Assembly: GCF_000526775.1 (NCBI RefSeq)
Contig: NZ_JAGS01000001.1
Coordinates: forward strand, 310,001 to 374,000
Direction of reading: 5' to 3'
Length of the DNA: 64,000 nt
Source of the DNA: Ruminococcus albus AD2013
Lineage (GTDB): Bacteria; Bacillota; Clostridia; Oscillospirales; Ruminococcaceae
Of this stretch, positions 44,657 through 53,167 are shown piece after piece. Below the pieces are notes generated by a model. The model was not told the DNA's origin. It worked only from the letters and a program-made list of their open reading frames with translations, and searched no databases. The position numbers and the translations under genes were made by a program. Within the stretch, counting starts at the first letter, position 1, and each line of letters starts with the position of its first letter.

Positions 44657-44885
44657 GTTGCAATCTGTATGCTCAGGCATACTGCGAGTCCGTGGCTGAC
44701 CTTGTAGACGGCTTACTGCCTGGTTGCAATCTGTATGCTCAGGCATACTGCGAGTCCAGATAAGCCTTTATGCTCTCTGCCTTGCGTTGTTGCAATCTGT
44801 ATGCTCAGGCATACTGCGAGCTCATTGCGCTTTGCAATGGCGGCTTTGGCGGGTGTTGCAATCTGTATGCTCAGGCATACTGCGA
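44657..44885 (-). CRISPR. Minimal CRISPR array: four 31-bp repeats, three 35-bp spacers
   Basis: Repeats at 44657-44687, 44723-44753, 44789-44819 and 44855-44885 are identical over 31 bp with a constant 66-bp period; the first three are followed by G, the last by T. Each starts with GTTGCAATC and contains the hairpin GTATGC-TCAG-GCATAC. On the minus strand repeats end in ATTGCAAC, like other Cas12f repeats, and the anti-repeat upstream fits this direction, so transcription is assigned to the minus strand; this is inference. Spacers lie at 44688-44722, 44754-44788 and 44820-44854. Confidence 0.93.
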
Positions 44886-44908
44886 TTTATCAACCATATA
44901 TTTATCAA

Positions 44909-44938
44909 AAAGAGCTGACCATTTCTGATCAGCTCTTT
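44909..44938. terminator. Terminator of guaA, adjacent to the CRISPR array
   Basis: AAAGAGCTGA / TCAGCTCTTT stem, strong T run on the minus strand; also a possible end for plus-strand transcripts. Only about 20 bases separate it from the last repeat. Confidence 0.8.
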
Positions 44939-44957
44939 AGTATTTATTGTTACATGA

Positions 44958-46499
44958 TTATTCCCACTCAATAGTAGCAGGCGGCTTTGTAGTAATATCA
45001 TAGCATACTCTGTTGATATTTTTTACCTCATTAACTATCCTGCGGGAAGCAACTTCGAGTACCTCATAGGGGATACGGCTGAATTCGGCTGTCATGAAAT
45101 CGGTGGTCTCAACAGCCCTGAGCGCCAGTGTGTAATCGTAGGTACGGAAATCGCCCATAACGCCTACCGAACGGTTGTTGGTAAGCACTGCGAAGTACTG
45201 ATTTATGCTCCTGTCAAGACCTGCATTTGCGATCTCCTCGCGGAATATCCAGTCAGCGTCCTGGAGTATCTCCAGCTTTTCGTCAGTTATCTCGCCTATT
45301 ATTCTAATTGCAAGACCGGGACCGGGGAAAGGCTGTCTCCATACCAGTGTCTCGCTGAGACCCAGTTCCTGACCAAGCTTTCTTGTCTCGTCCTTGAACA
45401 GCATTCTCAGAGGTTCGATGATCTCCTTGAAATCAACGTGATCGGGAAGTCCGCCGACATTGTGATGGCTCTTGATGACTGCCGCATCGCCCGCACCGCT
45501 CTCGATAACATCGGGATAAATGGTGCCCTGTGCAAGGAAATCTACTTTGCCTATCTTCTTAGCTTCGGCTTCAAATACTCTTATGAATTCTTCGCCGATG
45601 GTCTTGCGCTTTGTTTCGGGGTCTGAAACACCTCTCAGCTTGCCCATGAACTGCTCTTTGGCATTTACGCGGACGAAATTGATATCCCAGTCCTTGAACG
45701 CAGCTTCGACCTCGTCGCCCTCGTTCTTTCTCATAAAGCCGTGATCGACGAATATACAGGTGAGCTGTCTGCCGATAGCCTTTGAAAGCAGTGCTGCCAG
45801 TACAGAACTGTCAACGCCGCCCGAAAGTGCCAGCAGTACCTTGCCGCTGCCGACTTTCTCGCGTATCTCCTTAATAGACTTTTCAGCATAGTTCTCCATA
45901 GTCCAGTCGCCAGTGCAGCAGCATACATCTTTGAGGAAGCTGTTGAGCATCTTAACGCCGAACTGAGTATGATTTACCTCGGGGTGGAACTGTACTGCAT
46001 ACAGCTTCTTATCCTCGTTGTACATAGCGGCACAGGGGCAGTTAGAAGTGTGCGCCGCGATCTTGAATCCCTCGGGAACTTCTGATATGAAATCAGTGTG
46101 GCTCATCCAGCTTATTGCACTGCCGGGTATCTCAGCATCGGCGAAAAGGGTACAGGACTTATCATAGATAGTTTCTGTTTTTCCGTATTCTGATACCTTA
46201 CAGGTCTCGACCTTGCCGCCCAGTACATGAGCCATCAGCTGAGAACCGTAGCATATGCCCAGTACGGGTATGCCAAGTTCAAATATCTCCTTCGGAACGC
46301 TGGGTGCATCTTCACCGTAAACGCTCTGAGGGCCGCCCGTGAAGATAATGCCCTTTGGGGAGAGCTTTTTTATTTCATCTATGCCGATCTTGTTATACGG
46401 CTTGACTTCGCAGTAAACGTTACATTCACGCACACGTCTTGCGATGAGCTGGTTGTACTGTCCGCCGAAGTCAAGTATGAGAACATATTCATTGGTCAT
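44958..46499 (-). CDS. guaA: GMP synthase (glutamine-hydrolysing)
   Basis: A 513-residue enzyme, the normal length. The start at 46499 follows GAGG and gives the usual N-terminus MTNEYVLILDFGGQ; the longer frame to 46685 is not used. The class I amidotransferase domain (1-200) has GICYGSQLMAH (Cys near 80) and HPEVNH; the ATP pyrophosphatase domain has the P-loop LALSGGVDSSV (about 225), and the C-terminal dimerisation domain ends in TTKPPATIEWE. It converts XMP to GMP in purine synthesis. Confidence 0.97.
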   Translation of the reverse strand: MTNEYVLILDFGGQYNQLIARRVRECNVYCEVKPYNKIGIDEIKKLSPKGIIFTGGPQSVYGEDAPSVPKEIFELGIPVLGICYGSQLMAHVLGGKVETCKVSEYGKTETIYDKSCTLFADAEIPGSAISWMSHTDFISEVPEGFKIAAHTSNCPCAAMYNEDKKLYAVQFHPEVNHTQFGVKMLNSFLKDVCCCTGDWTMENYAEKSIKEIREKVGSGKVLLALSGGVDSSVLAALLSKAIGRQLTCIFVDHGFMRKNEGDEVEAAFKDWDINFVRVNAKEQFMGKLRGVSDPETKRKTIGEEFIRVFEAEAKKIGKVDFLAQGTIYPDVIESGAGDAAVIKSHHNVGGLPDHVDFKEIIEPLRMLFKDETRKLGQELGLSETLVWRQPFPGPGLAIRIIGEITDEKLEILQDADWIFREEIANAGLDRSINQYFAVLTNNRSVGVMGDFRTYDYTLALRAVETTDFMTAEFSRIPYEVLEVASRRIVNEVKNINRVCYDITTKPPATIEWE

Positions 46500-46533
46500 A
46501 GCGCAAACCTCTTTCCTTAAAAAATATATTTTA

Positions 46534-46562
46534 ATTATATCACATAGCCTGCCTGTTTGCAA
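46534..46562 (-). promoter_or_regulatory. sigma-A promoter of guaA
   Basis: TTGCAA, 17 bp, TATAAT on the minus strand. Confidence 0.75.
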
Positions 46563-46626
46563 GTGGTATAATGTTAATTTTTTAAAATGGGGTTCACAGG
46601 TGATAGCGGTATCTGTATATGACGTT

Positions 46627-48069
46627 TTATTGTTCTGTTTTGCTCTTTTGCTCGGTTTCAAGTTCTGATCGAGGATCATCTGCAACTTTGTACCTTGTAG
46701 TAAATTCGAGCTCGATATGCTTTAAGTCAGAAATATCTGTTCCTGCTTTTGGGGTAGTTGATATTACTGTTTCTTCGGGTTGATCTGGATCATATACATA
46801 TTTATAAGAATAATCAAAATCGTACCCGTTCAAAACGTCTAAGGCATCGTATAAATTCATTCCCGTAACATTTGGCATCAGCTGATCGTCTTGTGATCTG
46901 GCGGTGTTGTTTTCATCGGGATAAACATAGCGCTTGCTCTTTTGTTTACCGTTTTCATCAGCTCCATCTTTGAATACCTGAACAAATACTCTATCCACAC
47001 CGTTTACATTACCGCTGCTGTCATGTGTGAATTTAATAACGAAATTATTTCCGTCTTTGCGCAGCTGCATAGTCATGCTGTCCTCGTTAAGAAGAGCACG
47101 TGAAAATCTCATTTCATCGTCTTCTACTATGTCATTTCTCACGTAATCATCAGTCAGATAACCGTATTCATTTGAAGCGGCAGTCATGTTTATACTGTCT
47201 ATCGTAAAGTATTCGCCGTTTTCGTTGTAGTGCTTGATAGCCGCTTCGGTTTCTTCATACAGCTTCTTTGCACATGAACTATCATAGCTGAATCTTCTTG
47301 TGATGCCATTTTCTGTTATACCGCCATTTGCACCGTATGGCGGGTATGTGGTAAAGCTTTTGTGTTCTGGGTCAAGGTAGATGTATACATAGTTTATACC
47401 TACGACTTTTGTGCCGCTTTCATCATACATGAAGTCCACCGCAAAATCATATTGTGTTAAATCTTCATCCAACGATCCATATATATTCTTGTCCATAGCG
47501 GCTGCAAATTCGAGAGCTGAGCATTTTCCATTTTCGTGTACTATCTTCGTCTCACGTGACTTTCTGACCATTTCTGGAGTTATCATCTTTTCTTCGCCGA
47601 GAACAAGTTCATCGCCTGTACTATCGATAAGATCAGCATATGCTTCACACGCTGAGTTGAATATAGTTTTTGTATTTCCGCGAATTGTCTTATCAGCATC
47701 TGCGATATAGCCCTCTTGAGGTGAATAATCTTCTTTTACAGAATCTTCTCTGTCTGTTGTATAATTATCCTCTTCCTGACCTGCGGGCTGTATCAGTGAT
47801 CTTTCGATGTACTGATCTCTCGCCAGTTTCATTCCGCCTATCACAGCCACAACAGCCGCCGCCGCGATTACTGCGCTTGTTCTCAGCTTGCTGCGAATCT
47901 TTATGCGCCCGCTGTTTTCTTTTATAGTATTATCGTTCATTCCAATGACCTCCGTTTTATCCGCTATACTTGCGTACTGAGGGAATTGCTGACCGAGCGC
48001 AGTCTTAAGCTCGGCTTTTTTTTCATCGGAAAGCTTTGTCTTGCCGTACAAATCCTTTATCGCGCTCAT
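46627..48069 (-). CDS. Anti-sigma-like membrane protein with C-terminal PASTA-like domain
   Basis: A 480-residue protein. The start at 48069 has GGAGTGAG upstream and overlaps the sigma gene's end. Residues 1-60 are cytoplasmic and charged, a membrane helix is at about 68-88, and a large extracellular part follows, ending in a PASTA-like domain (MPNVTGMNLYDALDVLNG...TPKAG) and a charged tail. PASTA domains bind peptidoglycan or beta-lactams. The coupling to an ECF sigma gene suggests it holds the sigma factor at the membrane and senses the cell wall. The anti-sigma role is inferred from gene order. Confidence 0.75.
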   Translation of the reverse strand: MSAIKDLYGKTKLSDEKKAELKTALGQQFPQYASIADKTEVIGMNDNTIKENSGRIKIRSKLRTSAVIAAAAVVAVIGGMKLARDQYIERSLIQPAGQEEDNYTTDREDSVKEDYSPQEGYIADADKTIRGNTKTIFNSACEAYADLIDSTGDELVLGEEKMITPEMVRKSRETKIVHENGKCSALEFAAAMDKNIYGSLDEDLTQYDFAVDFMYDESGTKVVGINYVYIYLDPEHKSFTTYPPYGANGGITENGITRRFSYDSSCAKKLYEETEAAIKHYNENGEYFTIDSINMTAASNEYGYLTDDYVRNDIVEDDEMRFSRALLNEDSMTMQLRKDGNNFVIKFTHDSSGNVNGVDRVFVQVFKDGADENGKQKSKRYVYPDENNTARSQDDQLMPNVTGMNLYDALDVLNGYDFDYSYKYVYDPDQPEETVISTTPKAGTDISDLKHIELEFTTRYKVADDPRSELETEQKSKTEQ

Positions 48070-48073
48070 AGGC

Positions 48074-48556
48074 TCACTCCTCTCCGTAATCCGAAAGCAC
48101 ATCTTTCAGCCTGTCACGCGCCCTTTTCAGCCGCGATACAACAGTTCCTTTCGGCAGGCTGAGTATACGTGCTATCTCCTCTGTTTTGTACTCCTCATAA
48201 TAGTAAAGATAAACGATGGCTTTGTATTTGTCGGGAAGCTTATCTACCGCCCGTTTCACATCCAGTTCGGCTTCCGTCCAGCCGAAATCCGTTTTATGTA
48301 CATCTTCAAGAGCGGTTGTCCGCTTCCACCTGAACGACTTTCTTATATCCTTGCATCGGTTTATCGCCGTGCGAAGCAGCCAAGCTTTAAGATGTTCCGC
48401 CGAATTGATATCAAGTGACTCACAAACCGAAAAGTATTTCATCAGCACATCGCTGACAACGTCTTCAGCCTCATGCGCATCACCGAGATATGCATAGGCT
48501 GCACGGTAGATATGGTCTGCAAAATTATCCACCACTTCGTCAATGCTCATCGTCAT
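48074..48556 (-). CDS. ECF-type RNA polymerase sigma factor
   Basis: A 160-residue sigma-70 family protein with region 2 (about 9-75, including DAHEAEDVVSDVLMKYF) and region 4 (about 105-155, including YYYEEYKTEEIARILSLPKGTVVSRLKRAR). ATG 48556 is chosen because GGAGG lies 7 bases upstream; the longer frame to 48652 adds an unlikely tail. It is co-transcribed with the membrane anti-sigma-like gene. Regulon unknown, probably envelope stress. Confidence 0.9.
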   Translation of the reverse strand: MTMSIDEVVDNFADHIYRAAYAYLGDAHEAEDVVSDVLMKYFSVCESLDINSAEHLKAWLLRTAINRCKDIRKSFRWKRTTALEDVHKTDFGWTEAELDVKRAVDKLPDKYKAIVYLYYYEEYKTEEIARILSLPKGTVVSRLKRARDRLKDVLSDYGEE

Positions 48557-48805
48557 ATCCTCACCTCCCCGCGGGTAATTACGAAAGCTTTCACTTATAA
48601 AACGAATGTCATTGGTTTCTGATTGCGTTATTTGAAAATTTTTTTGAAGCACCTCACAGCATCATTCGGCAGGGGATTTTCAGAATTCCAAAACATCAGC
48701 CGATACAATACAAATTACATCTGAAAGTCAAATCTAATCAGACAGATAATTTAAATGACAGATCAGTAAATCCTCATACTATGTCTGCAAGGTGTACCGG
48801 CATTA

Positions 48806-48834
48806 ATTATATCACATCATGATACTATTATCAA
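48806..48834 (-). promoter_or_regulatory. Candidate promoter of the ECF sigma operon
   Basis: TTGATA, 17 bp, TATAAT on the minus strand, leaving a leader of about 240 bases to the sigma gene. Confidence 0.55.
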
Positions 48835-49149
48835 GAAAAACATTATCGATTGTATTGGCTGAAATTTTATGAACAAAACAGCGCAGTCATCGTTTGATGA
48901 TTATTCTATTACTATATAAAAGAAAAAAGAAGACCTATTTATCAGGAAATAGATCATCTTTAAAGAATTATTTTCAATAATAATGATGCTCAAAGCAGAT
49001 ATATGGAGAAAAAATACTCAGGAAACAGTACTTCAAAGGCAAATTATCGTCTGAACTTGTATACTTTTGAATTTAAAACACAAAAATAATAAAAAAAGTG
49101 TAGTAAAATAGTATAAGTATACAAAGCTGAATTTTTTCTTGAAAAACTA
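48835..49149. other. AT-rich intergenic region without a recognised gene
   Basis: About 315 bases between the ECF operon promoter and the tRNA promoter. It has a CTATTT-ATCAGG-AAATAG hairpin near 48937, but no ORF with a ribosome site. Confidence 0.5.
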
Positions 49150-49178
49150 TTGACAACTGCGTGTATTTGGTGTATAAT
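49150..49178 (+). promoter_or_regulatory. sigma-A promoter of the tRNA-Met/tRNA-Glu operon
   Basis: TTGACA, 17 bp, TATAAT, 30 bases before the first tRNA. Confidence 0.85.
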
Positions 49179-49208
49179 AAACAAGTCGTTACGGGAGATA
49201 ACAAAAAC

Positions 49209-49282
49209 GGCGGTATAGCTCAGTTGGCTAGAGCACTTGGTTCATACCCAGGGTGTCACCGGTTCAAATCCAGTTACCGCCA
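49209..49282 (+). tRNA. tRNA-Met (anticodon CAT)
   Basis: A full 74-base cloverleaf; acceptor GGCGGTA pairs with TACCGCC, the anticodon CAT is at 49243-49245, the T loop is GTTCAAATC, and CCA is encoded at 49283-49285. The normal G1-C72 pair argues for an elongator Met (or lysidine-modified Ile) tRNA rather than the initiator. Confidence 0.93.
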
Positions 49283-49305
49283 CCACTTATCTCCCGTAAA
49301 AATAT

Positions 49306-49377
49306 GGCCCGTTGGTCAAGAGGTTAAGACGACGCCCTTTCACGGCGTAATCATGGGTTCAATTCCCGTACGGGTCA
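49306..49377 (+). tRNA. tRNA-Glu (anticodon TTC), integration site of the element
   Basis: A 72-base cloverleaf; acceptor GGCCCGT pairs with ACGGGTC (one G-T), anticodon TTC at 49339-49341, encoded CCA at 49378-49380. An integrase gene begins its 3' end 85 bases downstream, so the 3' part of this tRNA is the likely attachment core. Confidence 0.95.
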
Positions 49378-49464
49378 CCACACACAAGGCTCAGGAATGA
49401 CGTTAAATCGCCATTTCTGAGTTCTTTTTTTATCCCGTGACGGCTTCTGTCCTTTACTTGTCCT

Positions 49465-50673
49465 TTATACAGCTTTAGGCTGTCCTTTGGAGCCGTTGTC
49501 CGTGTCGTGCTTCTTGAAGTCAAGCACCGATGCGATAGCATCTCCTGCTCTCGCCTGAGCCTGATTGAACACATGACAGTAGATAGAAGTCGTGGTAGTT
49601 ATCGTTGAGTGACCTAACGCTCCCGACACGGTAGCTGCGTCCACGCCCTCATTGATGAGAGCCGAGGCATAGAAGTGTCGCAAGGAGTGTATATCACAGA
49701 AACGGAAATTGTTATCTTCACAGAATTCTTTGAGCCAGAAATACGGTGTATTGTTGTTCATCGGTCTGCCGTCCCACTTCACGAACAGGCGGTCATAGTC
49801 CTGCCATTTCGTGCCGAGCTTTATACGCTCCTCGTCCTGTTCCGCTTTATACTCACGGAGCAAGTCCATGACGCTCTGAGGAAATTTCAGCGAACGCTGA
49901 GACTTCTTTGTTTTGGTGGTATCGGTGTAAATGCCTTTAGAAGCGGTGTAATTGCTTGTCCTGCGGACGCTGATAACATTATGCTCCCAGTCGATGTCCT
50001 TCCATTCAAGTCCGAGCATTTCTCCACGGCGGAATCCGCTGTATATCGCCAAAGTAAAGAAAGTGCGGTATTTCAGAGGTGCGGTTTCAAGGAGCTGAAA
50101 GAGCTGTGCGACTTCTTCCAAAGTGTAGATGTCCTTCTCCTTCTTCTCACCCTTCGGAACGGTAACACGCTTGCAGGGGTTGTCGGTGAGCATTTCCATC
50201 TTTACAGCGTAAGCGAACACATCGCTGATGAAACTAAGGTGATGAACGGCTGTCTTTCTCGACAGCGGTCTGCCGTTTTTCAGGCTCTTGCCGTTAAGTG
50301 CCAGATCGTTGATAAACTGCTGGATATGACGGCTGGTGATCTTGTCAAGTCGGAGGTGTCCGATCGCAGGATACACCCTCACCGTGAGCTGTTTCATACG
50401 CTCATAGGACGTATTTCTGAGGTTGAGTTTCGCATATTCCTCAAACCACTGTTCAGCGAAGTCCTGAAACTTGATGTTCGCAGTGACCTGACCTTTCATG
50501 CACTTGTCCTCAAACAGTATCGCCTGCTTCTGAAGCTCTTTCTCGATCTGCTTCTTGTTCATACCGTCCGCAGGCTTCCAGGTCATAGTCTGAACCACCT
50601 GATTACCTGATGTATCATATCCGCAGGAAACTCTGATCTGATAGGAGTTTCCTCTTTTTCTTATCGTAGCCAT
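49465..50673 (-). CDS. int: Tyrosine recombinase (integrase), Tn916-like
   Basis: A 402-residue phage/ICE integrase with an AP2-like arm-binding N-terminus (1-60), a core-binding SAM-like domain (about 70-165) and a catalytic domain with the Arg in SGFRRGEM, HSLRH, and the Tyr in SIYCHVF, with GHSTITTT before it. It inserts the element at tRNA-Glu, next to its own 3' end. GAAAGGG is well spaced before the ATG. A large inverted repeat lies at its promoter. Confidence 0.95.
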   Translation of the reverse strand: MATIRKRGNSYQIRVSCGYDTSGNQVVQTMTWKPADGMNKKQIEKELQKQAILFEDKCMKGQVTANIKFQDFAEQWFEEYAKLNLRNTSYERMKQLTVRVYPAIGHLRLDKITSRHIQQFINDLALNGKSLKNGRPLSRKTAVHHLSFISDVFAYAVKMEMLTDNPCKRVTVPKGEKKEKDIYTLEEVAQLFQLLETAPLKYRTFFTLAIYSGFRRGEMLGLEWKDIDWEHNVISVRRTSNYTASKGIYTDTTKTKKSQRSLKFPQSVMDLLREYKAEQDEERIKLGTKWQDYDRLFVKWDGRPMNNNTPYFWLKEFCEDNNFRFCDIHSLRHFYASALINEGVDAATVSGALGHSTITTTTSIYCHVFNQAQARAGDAIASVLDFKKHDTDNGSKGQPKAV

Positions 50674-50694
50674 AAGTTGATTCCCTTTCTGTCA

Positions 50695-50798
50695 ACATAG
50701 ATTTTATGGCATACTCCTGTTACTCTAATGTTAGCGCACTATCGGGCTTTTGTCAAGAGTTTTTTCTATCTTTTTAAGGAGTATGCCCAAATCTATGT
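50695..50798. promoter_or_regulatory. Long inverted repeat flanking the integrase promoter
   Basis: ACATAGATTT-TAT-GGCATACTCCT (50695-50718) is mirrored by AGGAGTATGCC-C-AAATCTATGT (50777-50798), 21 matching bases per arm with about 58 bases between. A minus-strand promoter (TTGACA, 17 bp, TAACAT; near 50729-50757) lies between the arms. The arms may bind the integrase, the excisionase or a repressor. Confidence 0.75.
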
Positions 50799-50877
50799 CC
50801 TTTGTTCTATGGTGTTTGTGGATTTTCTGTCTGTTGACGTTCAAACTGCGTAAAATCGCCGTTCTCAGCGTACAGAC

Positions 50878-51171
50878 TTATCTGTTTGTTGTCTGTCCGT
50901 TGAAGTAGGCGAGCAGATCAGCCTTGTTGATAAGCATCTTGCCGTTCACGCCATCGCCCGTCCTCAGATACGGCAGTTTTCCCTGCTTTATCAGCTTGCG
51001 GACGGTGTGTTCAGACAGTCCTCTAACCGCTTCGGTACATTCCTTGACGGTCAGCATCTCCACGGCATCGGACTTGACCTCAGCCACCTGTTCGGAATCA
51101 TTGGATTCGATAAGTTCGCTCAGGATATTTACGAGCTGAGCGATAAGCTCGTTTTTTCTGTTTGTTGTCAT
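50878..51171 (-). CDS. xis: Excisionase-like helix-turn-helix protein
   Basis: A 97-residue protein with a C-terminal winged helix-turn-helix of the excisionase/MerR-like type (EMLTVKECTEAVRGLSEHTV and GKMLINKADLLAYFNG). It is placed directly upstream of int, as in Tn916-like elements. ATG 51171 is preferred (GGAGG 5 bases upstream) to ATG 51183. It would steer integration versus excision. Confidence 0.83.
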   Translation of the reverse strand: MTTNRKNELIAQLVNILSELIESNDSEQVAEVKSDAVEMLTVKECTEAVRGLSEHTVRKLIKQGKLPYLRTGDGVNGKMLINKADLLAYFNGQTTNR

Positions 51172-51222
51172 AGTGACCTCCATAGCAGGTACTTCCCCTG
51201 CTTTCTATCTTGTTGTATATGT

Positions 51223-52662
51223 TTATTCTAAGCCCCACGATTTTTTCTTTTTGCGGGACTGAGCTTCTAACTGTTGCAGTTCCTGTTCCCTCTGCCTTTC
51301 GGCTTCAACAAGCATCTTCGCCTGTGTAATAGCTTCGGGAGCAATGCTCTCGACCTTACGATATACAGCTATCACTGTATCATATTTCTTTTTCAGTGTG
51401 TTGTTATCAGCAGATAATTCACGGTTGCGAGAGTACAGGCTCTTGTTCTTATCAGTAAGCTCATCATTGAGCTTTTCGATCTTATGAAGAAGCTGCCGCT
51501 GTTCGCCTATCGTTATGCTGTACTTGTGGACTTTGTTCAGGGCTTTTTTCAGTATCTTGCAAAGCTCCCCGACCTGAACATTGATCTCGTCCCTGTTCTT
51601 CATTGCAGCCATAGCATTGCGAGTAAGACCACCGAGCGTAGTTTGAATTAGCTCAAAGTCACGCTCCGCCTGATCGTCCTTCTCATAACTGGGGATAAGG
51701 TTGAGAATATCGTTAGCGTTCTTCTCTATCCTCTGATACTCCTGCTTCTTCTTTTCGACCTTATCGATCATTTCGGACAGCTCCGTTTCGCCGTCCTCAA
51801 TTTTCCGTGTCTGTTCCATAAGGTCGGCAGTCGCTTCACGGACTTGCTCCTGCGTATCACCGAGGAGCTTCTGCTGTTCTTCGAGCTGAGTTTCAGTCGT
51901 TGAAAGCACCGCTTTTTTCACAGCAATCTGAGCTTCGACCTGGACATTTTGAAGTGCCAGCTCGTCAGCCTGTCGGCGCTGTTCCTTGTACTCCTCGACT
52001 TCAAGTGTACCTCTTGCCTTTTCGGGGGCAAGGGGCTTGATACCGTGTTCAAGACATATCTTATTCAGCACCTCAATTTCGGCAGCTCTCCAACGGGCAA
52101 TAGCCTGCTTTCCTGTGCCGTAGCCCATCTCTTTGAGAGCCTGGGCAATGCCATTCTGAACGTCCTGACCTCGCTTATAATGCCCGACAGGAATGTAGTC
52201 ATAGTGCAGGTGCGGAGTCGCTTCGTCCATGTGCAGGACGGCGTTAAAAATGTAGAAGTTGGGATTGCGTTTCTGGAATCCTTCCATGTACTCTTTCAGG
52301 CAATCTGCAACGAGATGTTCGTCCTCTGTTCCAATGCCCGAATCCTCACGCTTGCCTATCTGCACCACCACTTCATAAAAGCTCTTTTGGTCGAGAGCAT
52401 TTACCTTGACCGTGTTGCAGGGCTTGCAGCCGAAAAGGTGTTCATAGTAGTCACCGATCTTGCGATCATTTCTTTTCTGCCGGGCATTATAACGCACGGT
52501 GGATTCCTTGAAAAGCTGATCGTATGCTTCGGCTATCGGCTGACACACGAAAGTGATATTGTTGGGAGTGCGGAGAGGGTCAACATTCGCCGCCATAAAC
52601 TCCCTGTTATTGTGAGCCAGAGAACCGTGTCCCTGACCGAAAGATATTCTCTTTTCTTTCAT
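51223..52662 (-). CDS. mobV: MobV/Pre-type relaxase
   Basis: A 479-residue plasmid-mobilization relaxase. The N-terminal catalytic part (1-230) has the HMDEATPHLHYDYIP metal motif (about residue 154) and the typical ISFGQGHGSLAHNNRE start; the C-terminal half (about 240-475) is a long coiled coil. It nicks DNA at oriT and pilots the strand into a helper conjugation system. ATG 52662 with AAAGG upstream is chosen over 52683. Region 52663-53167 next to it probably holds oriT. Confidence 0.9.
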   Translation of the reverse strand: MKEKRISFGQGHGSLAHNNREFMAANVDPLRTPNNITFVCQPIAEAYDQLFKESTVRYNARQKRNDRKIGDYYEHLFGCKPCNTVKVNALDQKSFYEVVVQIGKREDSGIGTEDEHLVADCLKEYMEGFQKRNPNFYIFNAVLHMDEATPHLHYDYIPVGHYKRGQDVQNGIAQALKEMGYGTGKQAIARWRAAEIEVLNKICLEHGIKPLAPEKARGTLEVEEYKEQRRQADELALQNVQVEAQIAVKKAVLSTTETQLEEQQKLLGDTQEQVREATADLMEQTRKIEDGETELSEMIDKVEKKKQEYQRIEKNANDILNLIPSYEKDDQAERDFELIQTTLGGLTRNAMAAMKNRDEINVQVGELCKILKKALNKVHKYSITIGEQRQLLHKIEKLNDELTDKNKSLYSRNRELSADNNTLKKKYDTVIAVYRKVESIAPEAITQAKMLVEAERQREQELQQLEAQSRKKKKSWGLE

Positions 52663-53167
52663 AGTTCGCCTTTCTTTTTTCATTGGATTTACTTCTCTCT
52701 ATCTACGAAATCCAATCATCAAAACATAGGCATCACCACCTTTCAAATTGACCGCTGATGCGGAAGAAGAATCATATCACGAGGCTCACCACCTGTGATA
52801 TGATGAACGCCCCTGATGGGCTTATGAGAGAGCTTGCAACGATAAGTATATCGGCAAGCAAAAGGGTGCGAAGCACCTCTTACAAAGGGCGAGTGCGCCG
52901 CTTGTAACTCCGTAGTACTTGCGGCAGCATTAGACCGCCACAAGAACTACTCCGCCCTGCGGGGCTATCCCTTACGGGAGAAGAATGGCTGTCGGAGCAG
53001 CCGAAAATGTGGGCGCATTTATTCAAAAATCCGCATTACATTTTTTGAAAATCGACATTTCAAAAATGATGATTTTTTCAAAACCTAAATCTCGAAAATG
53101 AGCGAAAGCCAATGCTGATTTTTCTTACAAACTATTATTCAAAAATGAATAATTGCCAGTCCCGATT
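52663..53167. other. Noncoding region upstream of the relaxase, candidate oriT
   Basis: About 500 bases with several inverted repeats and no ORF of good quality. Hairpins include the long one at 52771-52804, GCCC-CTGAT-GGGC near 52810, and GGCTG-TCGGAG-CAGCC near 52988. The position beside a relaxase gene makes an origin of transfer likely, but no nic sequence is recognised. Confidence 0.5.
52771..52804. repeat. Perfect 10-bp inverted repeat upstream of mobV
   Basis: ATCATATCAC and GTGATATGAT are perfect arms around a 14-base loop (GAGGCTCACCACCT). Confidence 0.8.

Noticed and set aside
44506..44918. Open frames over the CRISPR array encoding a repetitive Cys/Tyr/Ala peptide
   Set aside because: They merely translate the CRISPR repeats and spacers, have no ribosome site and are in several frames at once.
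49209..49282. Initiator tRNA-fMet
   Set aside because: Acceptor positions 1 and 72 form a regular G-C pair, whereas bacterial initiators have a mismatch there.
49675..50610. Plus-strand 311-codon ORF
   Set aside because: Antisense of the integrase, which shows all catalytic motifs.
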